Positions 16,288 through 25,358 of a stretch of DNA of 64,000 nt are shown here, piece after piece. The stretch spans positions 1-64,000 of the forward strand of contig NZ_FMXK01000003.1 of NCBI RefSeq assembly GCF_900103635.1. The letters are read 5' to 3'. The translations under genes were made by a program, and so were the position numbers. The notes under the pieces are model-generated. The model had not been told where the DNA came from. It did no database searches and saw only the letters and a program-made list of their open reading frames with translations. The stretch comes from Butyrivibrio sp. INlla18. GTDB lineage: Bacteria > Bacillota > Clostridia > Lachnospirales > Lachnospiraceae. Every line of letters starts with the position of its first letter. Position 1 is the first letter of the stretch.

Positions 16288-17190
16288 ATGACTATATTAC
16301 AGCTTAAGTACGTTATTGCCATAGATGAGGAGTGCTCAATGAGAAAGGCAGCGGATAGGCTCTATGTTTCGCAGCCTGGTCTTTCTAGTGCAGTTAGAGA
16401 TCTTGAAAATGAGATTGGAATTCAGATCTTTGAAAGAGTTCATAATGGTGTTGTCACAACGCCTGCTGGCTCTAGCTTTATTGCCTATGCAAGACATGCT
16501 GTAGAGCAGTTTGAGAAGGTTGAAGAAAAGTACTTAAATTCTAGGACTGAGAAGCCTACATTTTCTGTATCTATGCAGCATTATACTGTGGCTGTTAATG
16601 CATTTATCGATACTGTCAAGGAATATGACCTTGAGGAGTATCAGTACTTTATCAGAGAGACTCAGACCAGTGAAGTTATTGAGGACGTTAAGACCATGAG
16701 AAGTGAAGTTGGTGTTATTGCCCTTTCTGACTTTAACAAGAATACATTTAAAAAGGTCTTTGTAGACGCATCCCTTGAATTTCATGAGCTCTTTACCCGT
16801 GACACTTATGTATATATGAGAAAAGACCATCCACTTGCAGGTAGTGATGAGATTTCCCTCGAGGATCTCAAGGACTATCCTTGCATGGTATTTGATCAGG
16901 GAGACAACAACTCTTTTTACTACAGAGAAGAAGCCCTTGCTACTTACGATTATAAGAAGGTCATCAGCACCAACGAAAGAGCTACATCAATCGAGCTCAT
17001 GCTGGGACTTAATGGCTACGCAGTTGGCGCTGCTATGCTTGGAGACAGCCTTAACGAATCTGAACTTACAGCAATTAAGCTAAAAGAGGATGAGACACTT
17101 ACCTTTGGCTACATCACCAGAAAAGGCAGTGAGCTTTCTGAAATGGGACAGGCATTTGTGGAAAAGCTTGAAAAACACAAAGAAGATTGA
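16288..17190 (+). CDS. LysR-family transcriptional regulator (downstream of cysK)
   Basis: The 300-aa protein has an N-terminal HTH (CSMRKAADRLYVSQPGLSSA at ~14-33) and an effector domain. It is a paralogue of the regulator at 14193, with the same DYPCMVFDQ and TFGYITRKGSE blocks. ATG 16288 is preferred, with AAGGGG about 8 nt upstream; earlier in-frame ATGs lack a site. It precedes the metabolic cluster that starts at 17307, so it could act on either side. Confidence 0.9.
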   Translation: MTILQLKYVIAIDEECSMRKAADRLYVSQPGLSSAVRDLENEIGIQIFERVHNGVVTTPAGSSFIAYARHAVEQFEKVEEKYLNSRTEKPTFSVSMQHYTVAVNAFIDTVKEYDLEEYQYFIRETQTSEVIEDVKTMRSEVGVIALSDFNKNTFKKVFVDASLEFHELFTRDTYVYMRKDHPLAGSDEISLEDLKDYPCMVFDQGDNNSFYYREEALATYDYKKVISTNERATSIELMLGLNGYAVGAAMLGDSLNESELTAIKLKEDETLTFGYITRKGSELSEMGQAFVEKLEKHKED

Positions 17191-17306
17191 TAGACAAAAA
17201 TCGGTCAAAATATAAAAATAATCTGCTAGTTTTTTGTCTCTTGTTTTTATAACATTAATTTGTAGTGTTGTTTTTTGCATTTTGAAGCTTGAAAACAGGA
17301 GACAAA

Positions 17307-18131
17307 ATGAGACTAGGAACATCTTCACCACTTGTATATGATTCTGCTGTTCATTGGGCTGACAATCAGATAAAGCTTGGCTGCAAGACAGTGGTTTTCC
17401 CGGTTCAGAGCAGTGAACCAGAGTCAAAGATAATCGAATATAAAGAAGCTGCTGATAAGGCTGGACTTTCAGTAGCAGAAGTCGGAATATGGAGGAATGC
17501 TCTTTCCTCAGATTCACAAGAGAAAAAACAGAATATTGATTACTGCGTAGAGCAGCTAAGACTTGCAGATTATGTTGGAGCAAGGTGCTGCGTTAACGTA
17601 GCCGGAACTACAGGCCCTATCTGGGACGGTGCTTATAAAGAAAACTTTTCTGATGATATGCGAAAAGACATAGTGAGCATGGTTCGGGAGATCATTGACA
17701 GGGCGGATGTTAAAAATACCTTTTTTACCTTAGAGCCTATGCCTTGGATGGTGCCAACTAGCCCCAAGGACTATTTAAGACTTATTGAGGAAGTGGATAG
17801 GGACCGCTTTGCAGTTCATATGGATGCTATCAACATGATAAATTCCATAGACAGATATTTTAATGCCAAGGAATTTATTGATGAGTGCGCAGAACTCTTA
17901 GGAAACAGAATAAGGAGCTGTCACATCAAGGATGTGCACCTTAGCCCCGAGTTTACGGTAAGGCTAGAAGAGTGTGCGCCAGGGCAGGGAGAGTTCCCAC
18001 TTAGATATTATGCAGAGAAGATGAATGCCATAGATTCAGATATGCCGGTTATCTTGGAACATCTTAAGACCGACGAAGAATATTACAAGTATATGGAGTA
18101 CTTAAAGGAGGAGCTAAATGGCCTATACTAG
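17307..18131 (+). CDS. Sugar phosphate isomerase/epimerase-like TIM-barrel protein
   Basis: The 274-aa protein belongs to the AP-endonuclease-2/xylose-isomerase-like TIM barrel family: metal-ligand candidates are E in TFFTLEPMPW, D/H in AVHMDAINMI, H in RSCHIKDVHL and E in MPVILEHLKT. Members isomerise or epimerise sugars, inositols and sugar acids. ATG 17307 follows AGGAGAC; an upstream TTG at 17289 would place that site inside the gene. The 3' end overlaps the next gene by 14 bp, so both are one translation unit. Confidence 0.85.
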   Translation: MRLGTSSPLVYDSAVHWADNQIKLGCKTVVFPVQSSEPESKIIEYKEAADKAGLSVAEVGIWRNALSSDSQEKKQNIDYCVEQLRLADYVGARCCVNVAGTTGPIWDGAYKENFSDDMRKDIVSMVREIIDRADVKNTFFTLEPMPWMVPTSPKDYLRLIEEVDRDRFAVHMDAINMINSIDRYFNAKEFIDECAELLGNRIRSCHIKDVHLSPEFTVRLEECAPGQGEFPLRYYAEKMNAIDSDMPVILEHLKTDEEYYKYMEYLKEELNGLY

Positions 18132-19017
18132 AGAGTTTGACGCAAATATTATTACACAAAAGTACATGGATTCTATTCTTATAGAACCAAGGTATATTGA
18201 CTCCAAGGTGGCTGACACTACTATAGATTTCTTTGGAGAGGCTTTTTCCATGCCGGTTATGACACCAGCTTTTTCTCACCTTGGAAATTACAATGGAAGG
18301 ACACATAACGGACTTGAAGAGTATTCCATGGCTGCTAAAGAGGTAAATATCCTTAATTTTTGCGGAATGATGGAAAATGATCAGTTTAAGAGGATTGCTG
18401 ATACTGGGGCCAAGACCGTTAGAATAGTTAAGCCCTACGCTGATAATGGCAAGGTCCGTGACCAGTTTCAATTTGCCAAGGAAGTTGGTGCTTTTGGAAT
18501 AGGAATGGACATAGACCATATCTTTGGAGAGAACGGATATGATCTTGTTGTTGGGGAAGATATGACCTTCCAGACAGCTGATATGCTGAGATCTTACGTT
18601 GAAATGACAGATCTACCTTTTGTAGTCAAAGGTGTTTTGAGTGTGGCTGATGCTGTTAAGTGCGCTGATATCGGAGCTAAGGCTATTATCGTAAGCCATC
18701 ATCATGGACGAATCCCATATGCTATTCCGCCTATGATGGCTCTTCCTAAGATAAAAGAGGCTTTGAAGGGTAGGAATGTCAAGATAATCGTAGACTGCGG
18801 AATTGAGTCGGGAGCTGATGTGTTCAAAGCCCTTGCCCTTGGAGCAGATGCAGCAGCTGTAGGTAGATCAATGCTTCCATCCCTAGAAAGCGAAGGAACA
18901 GAAGGAGTTAAGAAGTTCATTGAAGGCCTTGGCCGAGACTTGAGATATCTTATGAGCTCTACTGGCTTTTCAAAGGTTTCAGATATTGATGATTCTGTAA
19001 TTCATTTTATGAAATAA
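18118..19017 (+). CDS. FMN-dependent alpha-hydroxy-acid dehydrogenase/oxidase-like protein
   Basis: The 299-aa protein shows the FMN-binding TIM barrel of the lactate oxidase/IDI-2 group: MPVMTPAFSHLG at the start, LPFVVKGVLSVADAVK (FMN lysine), AIIVSHHHGRIPYAIPP where family members have the catalytic SNHGGR block, then VDCGIESGADVFKALALGAD and AVGRSML for the phosphate. It probably oxidises a 2-hydroxy acid. It is somewhat shorter than glycolate or lactate oxidase (~350 aa) and the SHHHGR form is atypical. It overlaps the upstream isomerase and precedes an alcohol dehydrogenase. Confidence 0.8.
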   Translation: MAYTREFDANIITQKYMDSILIEPRYIDSKVADTTIDFFGEAFSMPVMTPAFSHLGNYNGRTHNGLEEYSMAAKEVNILNFCGMMENDQFKRIADTGAKTVRIVKPYADNGKVRDQFQFAKEVGAFGIGMDIDHIFGENGYDLVVGEDMTFQTADMLRSYVEMTDLPFVVKGVLSVADAVKCADIGAKAIIVSHHHGRIPYAIPPMMALPKIKEALKGRNVKIIVDCGIESGADVFKALALGADAAAVGRSMLPSLESEGTEGVKKFIEGLGRDLRYLMSSTGFSKVSDIDDSVIHFMK

Positions 19018-19035
19018 TTTAAAACGGAGGTATTT

Positions 19036-20214
19036 ATGGATAACTTTACTTTTTATTCACCAACTTTTTTTGCATTTGGTAAGGATACAGAAAATGACGC
19101 CGGTAAATATGTTAAGCGCTTTGGCGGCAGTAAGGTTCTTATCCATTACGGCGGCGGAAGTGTAGTAAGATCAGGACTTTTGGATAGGGTAAAAAAATCC
19201 TTGGAGGTAGCAGGCATTTCTTTTGTTGAGCTTGGTGGTGTTAAGCCAAACCCTAGAAGCGGCCTTGTATACGAAGGAATTGAACTCTGTAAAAAGGAGT
19301 CAGTTGATTTTGTCCTTGCTGTTGGCGGCGGAAGTGTGATCGATTCATCAAAGGCTATAGCAGCAGGAACTGTTTATGGCGGCGATTTCTGGGATTTTTA
19401 TTCTGGAAAGAGAATTGAAGAGGCTCTTCCAATTGGAACCATTCTTACCATTGCGGCAGCAGGTAGTGAAGGAAGCCCTGATTCAGTTATTACCAAAGAA
19501 GAGGGAATGTTTAAAAGGGGCGCTAGCGGAGATGCCATCAGACCTAAGTTTAGTATCTTGAACCCTGCACTTACACAGACCCTTCCTCCATATCAGACAG
19601 CAGCAGGTATCACAGATATCCTTGCGCATCTTCATGAGAGATATCTTACTAATACCAAAGATGTTGAGGTTACAGACAGACTTATTGAAGGTCTTATGCT
19701 TACTATGATCCATGAGGCTCCAAGAGTAATAGCAGATCCCAATAATTATGAGGCAAGAGCAAATATCATGTGGGCTGGAATGATGGCTCACAACAACGCA
19801 GTTGGTGTTGGTAGGAGTCAAGACTGGAATAGCCACAACATAGAGCATGAGCTTTCAGCTCTTTATGACTGTGCCCACGGAGCTGGCCTTGCAGTTACTA
19901 TGCCTGCGGTATTTAAGTATGTCTACAAGCATGATGTAATGCGTTTTGCTAAGCTTGCTACTCGTGTTTGGGGATGCCAGATGGATTTTGATAACCCAGA
20001 AGCTACTGCTCTTGCTGGAATTGCATGCCTTGAGAATTTCCTTAAGAGTATTGGAATGCCACTTTCTTTTGCAGAGCTTGGAGCAAAGGAAGAAGATATT
20101 CCAAAGCTTGTTGATGTTCTCTGCAATGGAGATGGCAGAACAGGTAGTATCTCAGGTTTTGTAACCCTTGATACTAAAGACTGCACAGAAATTTATAAGA
20201 TGATGGTGAGATGA
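19036..20214 (+). CDS. Iron-type alcohol dehydrogenase
   Basis: The 392-aa protein is a group III (Fe-ADH) dehydrogenase, closest by pattern to YqhD/butanol dehydrogenases. It has GGGSVIDSSKAIAAG (nucleotide site) and metal ligands in GITDILAHLHERY (D, H), NIEHELSALYDCAHGAG (H, H). It would reduce an aldehyde with NAD(P)H. GGAGG lies before the ATG. It ends exactly where the stop codon of the convergent AraC gene begins. Confidence 0.9.
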   Translation: MDNFTFYSPTFFAFGKDTENDAGKYVKRFGGSKVLIHYGGGSVVRSGLLDRVKKSLEVAGISFVELGGVKPNPRSGLVYEGIELCKKESVDFVLAVGGGSVIDSSKAIAAGTVYGGDFWDFYSGKRIEEALPIGTILTIAAAGSEGSPDSVITKEEGMFKRGASGDAIRPKFSILNPALTQTLPPYQTAAGITDILAHLHERYLTNTKDVEVTDRLIEGLMLTMIHEAPRVIADPNNYEARANIMWAGMMAHNNAVGVGRSQDWNSHNIEHELSALYDCAHGAGLAVTMPAVFKYVYKHDVMRFAKLATRVWGCQMDFDNPEATALAGIACLENFLKSIGMPLSFAELGAKEEDIPKLVDVLCNGDGRTGSISGFVTLDTKDCTEIYKMMVR

Positions 20215-21066
20215 TCACTGCTTGTAGAGCTTTCTATAATCCCTTGGTGAATAGCCGGTTATATCATGGAAGATCTTGTTAAAAGCAGTAGTTGACTGGA
20301 AGCCTGCCTGGAATGCGCACTCTGTGATGGACATATTTTCATCAAGCAGGAGTGATGCAGCGCTCTTAACACGTATATTTGCAAGATATGCTGGGAAAGA
20401 TATGTTCATATGCTGTTTAAAGAGCTTTGAAAAATAGTAGGTGCTAAGGCCAATCTCTTTTGCTACCTCTGATTGAGTGATGTTGTCAGAGGAGTTCTCT
20501 ATGATATAGTTACAGGCAGCATGAATGTATTTCCAGCTTCCTTTTCTGGTAACGGAATCTTCGGACGCATTCTTTTTGGCTTTATCAAGGACGTGGTTGC
20601 CGATCTTTAATAAGATGTCATAGATACACAGCTTACACTGAGTCTCTGAAAGGGGCTCAGAAAGTTCGTGTATCTTTTTTATTTCCAGGATCTTCTTGGT
20701 TATATATTTGGCAAGCTCAGGCTCCTCTGTAGCTGAAATGTAATGACAGGTATACAGGAATCTAGAGATTGATACAAGGTCCAAGCTGTTCTCGATGATA
20801 GCAGATGAGAACTGGATGAAAAGAGCTCCATTTTCAGGAATGGATATTGTCTCATGAATCTGGTGAGGCCATATCAAAAGGGCATCTCCTTTTTTTAGCT
20901 CGTAGGAGACGTCATTTACGCGGTATTTACAGCCGTCCCTTAATATAATGGTAAATTCTGCAGCATTGTGCCAATGAGGCGGATAGGTCACAGGACATCC
21001 GTTTTTTACAACGTATATGTTTGAAGGTGTATCAAATTGTATTTTTTCTTTTCTTGCGTTTCCCAT
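20215..21066 (-). CDS. AraC-family regulator with cupin sensor domain
   Basis: The 283-aa protein has an N-terminal cupin (residues ~15-95, PPHWHNAAEFTIIL and KKGDALLIWPHQIHE) and two C-terminal HTH motifs (~185-283, IGLSTYYFSKLFKQHMN and AFQAGFQSTTAFNKIF). Such proteins sense sugars and activate catabolic genes. It is transcribed away from the MATE/glycosidase genes at 21195 and lies inside the carbohydrate cluster, so it is the likely local activator. Confidence 0.92.
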   Translation of the reverse strand: MGNARKEKIQFDTPSNIYVVKNGCPVTYPPHWHNAAEFTIILRDGCKYRVNDVSYELKKGDALLIWPHQIHETISIPENGALFIQFSSAIIENSLDLVSISRFLYTCHYISATEEPELAKYITKKILEIKKIHELSEPLSETQCKLCIYDILLKIGNHVLDKAKKNASEDSVTRKGSWKYIHAACNYIIENSSDNITQSEVAKEIGLSTYYFSKLFKQHMNISFPAYLANIRVKSAASLLLDENMSITECAFQAGFQSTTAFNKIFHDITGYSPRDYRKLYKQ

Positions 21067-21079
21067 AAATCAATCATAA

Positions 21080-21101
21080 CAAAAATTGGGCAAAAATTGG
21101 C
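21080..21101. promoter_or_regulatory. 11-bp direct repeat in the araC/MATE divergent region
   Basis: CAAAAATTGG occurs at 21080-21089 and 21091-21100. Two tandem 11-bp repeats 14 bp from the AraC start fit an operator for its own product. Confidence 0.4.
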
Positions 21102-21194
21102 AAAAAATATATATCAATTTAAAAAGATACAGGACTAGAATGATACTACAAATGTAGGTAATATCAGCATTTTTGTATGTGGAGTGGGATTATT

Positions 21195-22574
21195 ATGAAA
21201 AGAAAAGAGATCGATTTTACACAGGGAAGTCCATTGAAACTTATACTTTCCTTCTACTGGCCACTACTACTTACCAGTATGTTGCAGCAGTTTTACAATT
21301 TTGCAGATACCTGGATAGTAGGCAAAGGCCTTGGAGACAATGCCCTTGCTGCTGTAGGTAACATGGGATCGCTATTTTTCCTTATTGTTGGTTTTTCCTT
21401 TGGACTTGCTAATGGTTTCGCTGTTCTGGTAGCTCAGAGCTACGGAGCCAAAGATATTGAGACTTTAAAGCACAGATTTGCAGGAGTAATAGAGCTTGGT
21501 ATTGTATTAGCGGCTTTTTTGTCTGTTAGTAGCGTTTTGTTTTTGCCTCATGCCCTGAGACTTTTGAGAACAGATGAACTTATCTTTGCTGATAGCTTAA
21601 AGTATGGATACATTGTATTTGGCGGACTTTCAGCTGGCATATGCTACAATATTTCTGGAGCGATACTAAGGGCTTTGGGAGATAGCAGAACACCTCTTAA
21701 GGCTATTATCATTTCTTCAATATTAAATCTTTCTTTGGATAGCCTATTTATCTTTAAGCTTCACATGGGAGTTGAGGGTGCAGCCATCGCAACGCTGTGC
21801 TCACAGGTTATTTCATCCATTATTTGTATTAACAGCCTAAGGAAGATGGAAGTTCTAAAACTCCAAAAAGAGTATTTCAAAAATGAAAAGAAAATATTTT
21901 TTGACCTGTTAAAAAATGGTATTCCAATGGCGCTTATGAACTCTATCACAGCCATAGGCTGCATGGTGGTTCAGTACTTTGTAAATGGATTCGGAGTTGT
22001 ATATACAGCAGCTTATGCAGCTTGTAGCAAGTACTTAAATCTTTTCATGAATCCGGCAACAACAGCTGGAAATGCCATGAGCGCATACACAAGCCAAAAT
22101 TACGGTGCAGGTAGATATGACAGGATAAAAGAAGGCTTTAAGGTATGCCTTGGAATAGCGCTTACTGCATATGCCATCCTTGGTTCTATCATGGTGTTTA
22201 TTCCAGATAAGCTTGCTGCGATCCTTTTATCAGGTGAGGAGCAGATAGGCCTTGTGTGCCTGTTCCTTCCTAGATGCGGCATAATGATGATCTTTTTAAA
22301 TATCTTATTTGTTGTTAGGAGTGCAGTACAAGGAATGGGTAAGCCTATGCTTCCTATGCTTTCCGGTATTTTGGAAATGATACTTAGAACCTTTGTCATT
22401 TCTTTCTTCATAGGAAGGATTGGATTTAAGGCTACAGCTTATACAGAGATAAGCGCATGGCTCGGAGCACTTGCTGTAAATGGGTATGCACTTTACATCT
22501 CACTTATGCCACTATTAAAGGCTGATAAGGATACTTGCAAAGACAGCAGGATCATTATAGATAATCACGCATAA
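21195..22574 (+). CDS. MATE-family transporter of the carbohydrate cluster
   Basis: The 459-aa protein has twelve membrane segments; LTSMLQQFYNFADTWIVGKG in TM1 and RALGDSRTPLKAIIISS are MATE hallmarks. ATG 21195 has a GAGTGGG ribosome site 6 nt upstream; ATG 21177 has none. It is followed after 16 bp by a putative glycosidase gene, an unusual pairing. It may export a toxic intermediate or glycoside derivative, or import/export an organic substrate; the substrate is unknown. Confidence 0.9.
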   Translation: MKRKEIDFTQGSPLKLILSFYWPLLLTSMLQQFYNFADTWIVGKGLGDNALAAVGNMGSLFFLIVGFSFGLANGFAVLVAQSYGAKDIETLKHRFAGVIELGIVLAAFLSVSSVLFLPHALRLLRTDELIFADSLKYGYIVFGGLSAGICYNISGAILRALGDSRTPLKAIIISSILNLSLDSLFIFKLHMGVEGAAIATLCSQVISSIICINSLRKMEVLKLQKEYFKNEKKIFFDLLKNGIPMALMNSITAIGCMVVQYFVNGFGVVYTAAYAACSKYLNLFMNPATTAGNAMSAYTSQNYGAGRYDRIKEGFKVCLGIALTAYAILGSIMVFIPDKLAAILLSGEEQIGLVCLFLPRCGIMMIFLNILFVVRSAVQGMGKPMLPMLSGILEMILRTFVISFFIGRIGFKATAYTEISAWLGALAVNGYALYISLMPLLKADKDTCKDSRIIIDNHA

Positions 22575-22590
22575 TACGGAGGGGTTTGAA

Positions 22591-24339
22591 ATGGGACATT
22601 TTAATAATTTTAAAACTACAGTGTATTGCGTAGCTCAGATCTTAGAGAGAATGGATCTTGAAACGCTTAAAACGCAGTATGACTTCATTGAGAAGTATGT
22701 AGGTCTTGATAAGGTCTATCTTGAGCCATACAGAGAAGGACACTGGGTAGACAAGGACAAGATGAAGAGCTTTATCGAGTTCTTTAAAGAGAGAAATGTT
22801 GAGGTTGCAGGCGGATTTACAACGGTTGTGCCTGACCTTGATAAGGAAGATGAAAAGAGACAGAGACTTTTTGGTACCTTCTGTTACACAAATCCAAAGA
22901 TGAGGGAGTACATTCAGAAGGTTTCTGAGTACTGTGCAGAGCAGTTTGATGAAGTTATTCTCGATGACTTCTATTTTACAAACTGTACCTGTGAGGATTG
23001 CCTCAAGGCTAAGGGAGATAGGTCCTGGGTAGAGTTTAGAAAAGAACTTATGAAGGATGTTTCGGAGAACCTTGTAGTAGGACCAGCTAAAAAGGTTAAT
23101 CCTAATGTCAAGATGATCATCAAGTTCCCTAACTGGCGTGAATCTTACCATGCAACAGGCTATAGACCTGACGTTGAAAAAGATATTTTTGATATGGTCT
23201 ACACAGGAACTGAGACAAGAGCCAGTGCCTATCAGGATCAGCACCTTCCAACATATCTTAGTTACAGCCTGGTTAGATGGATGGATGATGCCAGCGGCGG
23301 CAGAAATCATGGAACTTGGTTTGACACTTATCAGTGCTGGCCAGTTGATGACTATCTTGAGCAGGGCTATCTTTCAGCCTTTTCCAAGCCTGAAGAGATA
23401 ACTCTTTTCCAGTGGACAGATCTTTTTGAAAATAAGCTTGTAACTCCTCTGGGACTACAGTTTAAGAGAATCGACAAGATGCTTGATAGAACTGGTAAGC
23501 CTGTGGGAATCCCAGCTTACATTCCTTATGCATCACAGGGTGAGAATCACGTAGAAGACTTCCTTGGAATGCAGGGCTTTGCTCTTTATCCAACACCTCT
23601 TTTCCCAGACAGCGGAAGTGTCCTTGTGACAGAGAGTTCCCTTTGCGATGAAAAGATATTTGAAAAGCTTAAAGATTTCCTTATTAAGGGCGGTAAGGCC
23701 TTTGTAACACCAGGATTTATGGCAAAGGCCCCAGAAAAGGAATGGAAGGATCTTAGTAGCGCCTACCTTACAGGTAGAAAGCTTTCAGTTACAAGATATT
23801 ACAAGACTGACGATCCAGCTGGATACCTTGAAAATGTTGAGCCAGTTCTTTTTGCAGATATTCAGCATTCTAATAATATGTCATGGTCACTTTTAAATGG
23901 CGGAGCAGGGGAGTATCACACATCTCTTTTCCTTAAGGATGGCTATGGCAAGGGACAGATGTATCTTGTGAATATTCCTGAGAATCCATCAGACCTGTCT
24001 AGAGTGCCAGTGTGGGCGTTTGATGCCATTAAGCCAGTGTTTAACTATGGCGGTGTATATGTATCAGCACCAAATGTGTCTGTTTTCCACTATGACAATG
24101 ATATGGTCATCCTCTATGCTCATGTTACAGGACAGGCTCATCCAGTCCATGCTACAATCCATGTACAGAGTGAGAATGCCAAGATTACTCAGTATTTTGA
24201 TGGTTGGTATCCATTTAAAGAAAAAGAGCTTGAGCTTCAAAAGAGAGAATTTGGCTATGATCTTCAGAAAAACACTGAGCTTGTGGCTGATGTTATTCTT
24301 AACCCAGGTGAATTTTACGAATTTAAAATACAAAAATAA
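22591..24339 (+). CDS. Putative glycoside hydrolase-like TIM-barrel protein
   Basis: I do not recognise an assigned family. The first ~330 of 582 residues read as a TIM barrel: DKVYLEPYREG, a DEVILDDFYFTN strand with D125/D126, then C132-T-C134-E-D-C137 followed by FRKEL, similar to the CxCxxC zinc cluster plus FRxWL helix of family 42 glycosidases. Later blocks include KMIIKFPNWRESYH, VYTGTETR and EEITLFQW, like barrel strands with carboxylates. Residues ~350-582 look like a trimerisation/beta-sandwich pair. There is no signal peptide, so it is intracellular. It probably processes an imported oligosaccharide or glycoside. Confidence 0.55.
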   Translation: MGHFNNFKTTVYCVAQILERMDLETLKTQYDFIEKYVGLDKVYLEPYREGHWVDKDKMKSFIEFFKERNVEVAGGFTTVVPDLDKEDEKRQRLFGTFCYTNPKMREYIQKVSEYCAEQFDEVILDDFYFTNCTCEDCLKAKGDRSWVEFRKELMKDVSENLVVGPAKKVNPNVKMIIKFPNWRESYHATGYRPDVEKDIFDMVYTGTETRASAYQDQHLPTYLSYSLVRWMDDASGGRNHGTWFDTYQCWPVDDYLEQGYLSAFSKPEEITLFQWTDLFENKLVTPLGLQFKRIDKMLDRTGKPVGIPAYIPYASQGENHVEDFLGMQGFALYPTPLFPDSGSVLVTESSLCDEKIFEKLKDFLIKGGKAFVTPGFMAKAPEKEWKDLSSAYLTGRKLSVTRYYKTDDPAGYLENVEPVLFADIQHSNNMSWSLLNGGAGEYHTSLFLKDGYGKGQMYLVNIPENPSDLSRVPVWAFDAIKPVFNYGGVYVSAPNVSVFHYDNDMVILYAHVTGQAHPVHATIHVQSENAKITQYFDGWYPFKEKELELQKREFGYDLQKNTELVADVILNPGEFYEFKIQK

Positions 24340-24350
24340 TTAACAATTAA

Positions 24351-24395
24351 GCTCTCCTATGTGTGTATAATGTAAAGATATATACAGAGGAGAGC
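24351..24395 (+). promoter_or_regulatory. Long inverted repeat masking the lipoprotein ribosome site
   Basis: GCTCTCCT (24351-24358) pairs with AGGAGAGC (24388-24395), and inside it TGTGTGTAT pairs with ATATATACA (two G-U). The right arm contains the Shine-Dalgarno sequence of the lipoprotein. TATAAT at 24366-24371 in the loop could be a -10 box, in which case only part of the hairpin is transcribed. Confidence 0.5.
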
Positions 24396-24401
24396 ATTAT
24401 T

Positions 24402-25328
24402 ATGAATAAAAAGACTATCTTACCTATCATGCTGGCAGCAGCTCTTTTAACAGGATGTGCTACTAAGGCAGAGCCTACTGATAAGGAGTTTACAAGTCCT
24501 GATAGTAGTACGCAGGTTTCTACTGAGATGACTTCAGAAGTTGCTAGCAGCGAGGAAACTGTAGCAGCTGTTACAGATGCAAGTGAACCAATAGATGTTA
24601 CAAGTCAGGAAGATATAAATAAGTACATTGAAGTTGAGACTATAGCACCTATATATGAGACTAGAAAGAGTACAGAGACTGCTACAAATTTCGAAGGACA
24701 GTGGCAGCAGACAAACAATCACTCATCAATTGGCGGAGATATCACTATCAGTGATCAGGACAAGGAGAAGTTTAGCTTTAAAGGAGAGTTTTATTACTTT
24801 TCTCACACTGGAGATGCAGAGGGCGTAGCTTACTTTGTTTCTGACAATACAGCTATTTATAAGGATGAAGAATATGATGGATATATCTTTTTCCATATGA
24901 ATGATGGCGAAATGTTTGTTGGATGTGCCGGAACAGCTGGTATGATGGGAATGGCTGTATCACCAAATGGTGAATACACAACTGGCGAAGTGGTACATAC
25001 CAATGAAGGCATCATGGAAGAGACATATACAGATAATGAGCTTAAGCTTATTAAGGAACTTATTACTGAGGATGAGTACAAAGATGTCTTTGAATTTAGC
25101 ACAGATGAAGGCGTTGTAAGTCTCTATGATGACAAAGTCCTTGGAGATGGAGCCAAGTGCAAATATGTAGATTCCTTTGTTCCAACCATGGGCGGACTTG
25201 GATATGAGCTTGTCCTTGTAGAAGATGGACGCGCATATATTCTTTTGCACAATTATTCAGAGGATATTTTTTATACTAATGATACAAACTGGACAAGTCA
25301 GGAACTTCCTGAAGTAAGTCTTGAATAA
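24402..25328 (+). CDS. Lipoprotein of unknown function
   Basis: The 308-aa protein starts with a short lipoprotein signal peptide ending in the lipobox LLTGC (C19), so it is anchored to the outer face of the membrane. Residues 20-100 are Ser/Thr/Glu-rich linker; the rest is a beta-rich domain without a recognised family. ATG 24402 is chosen because GGAGAG precedes it and the signal peptide then starts MNKKTILP. It sits between the glycosidase-like gene and a hydroxyacid dehydrogenase. Confidence 0.75.
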   Translation: MNKKTILPIMLAAALLTGCATKAEPTDKEFTSPDSSTQVSTEMTSEVASSEETVAAVTDASEPIDVTSQEDINKYIEVETIAPIYETRKSTETATNFEGQWQQTNNHSSIGGDITISDQDKEKFSFKGEFYYFSHTGDAEGVAYFVSDNTAIYKDEEYDGYIFFHMNDGEMFVGCAGTAGMMGMAVSPNGEYTTGEVVHTNEGIMEETYTDNELKLIKELITEDEYKDVFEFSTDEGVVSLYDDKVLGDGAKCKYVDSFVPTMGGLGYELVLVEDGRAYILLHNYSEDIFYTNDTNWTSQELPEVSLE

Positions 25329-25358
25329 AAATGTTTTATATTATTGAAGGAGCGGATC

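Noticed and set aside
22642..23310. 222-aa minus-strand frame inside the glycosidase-like gene
   Set aside because: Antisense shadow of a well-supported + strand gene with typical codon use; no ribosome site or family similarity.
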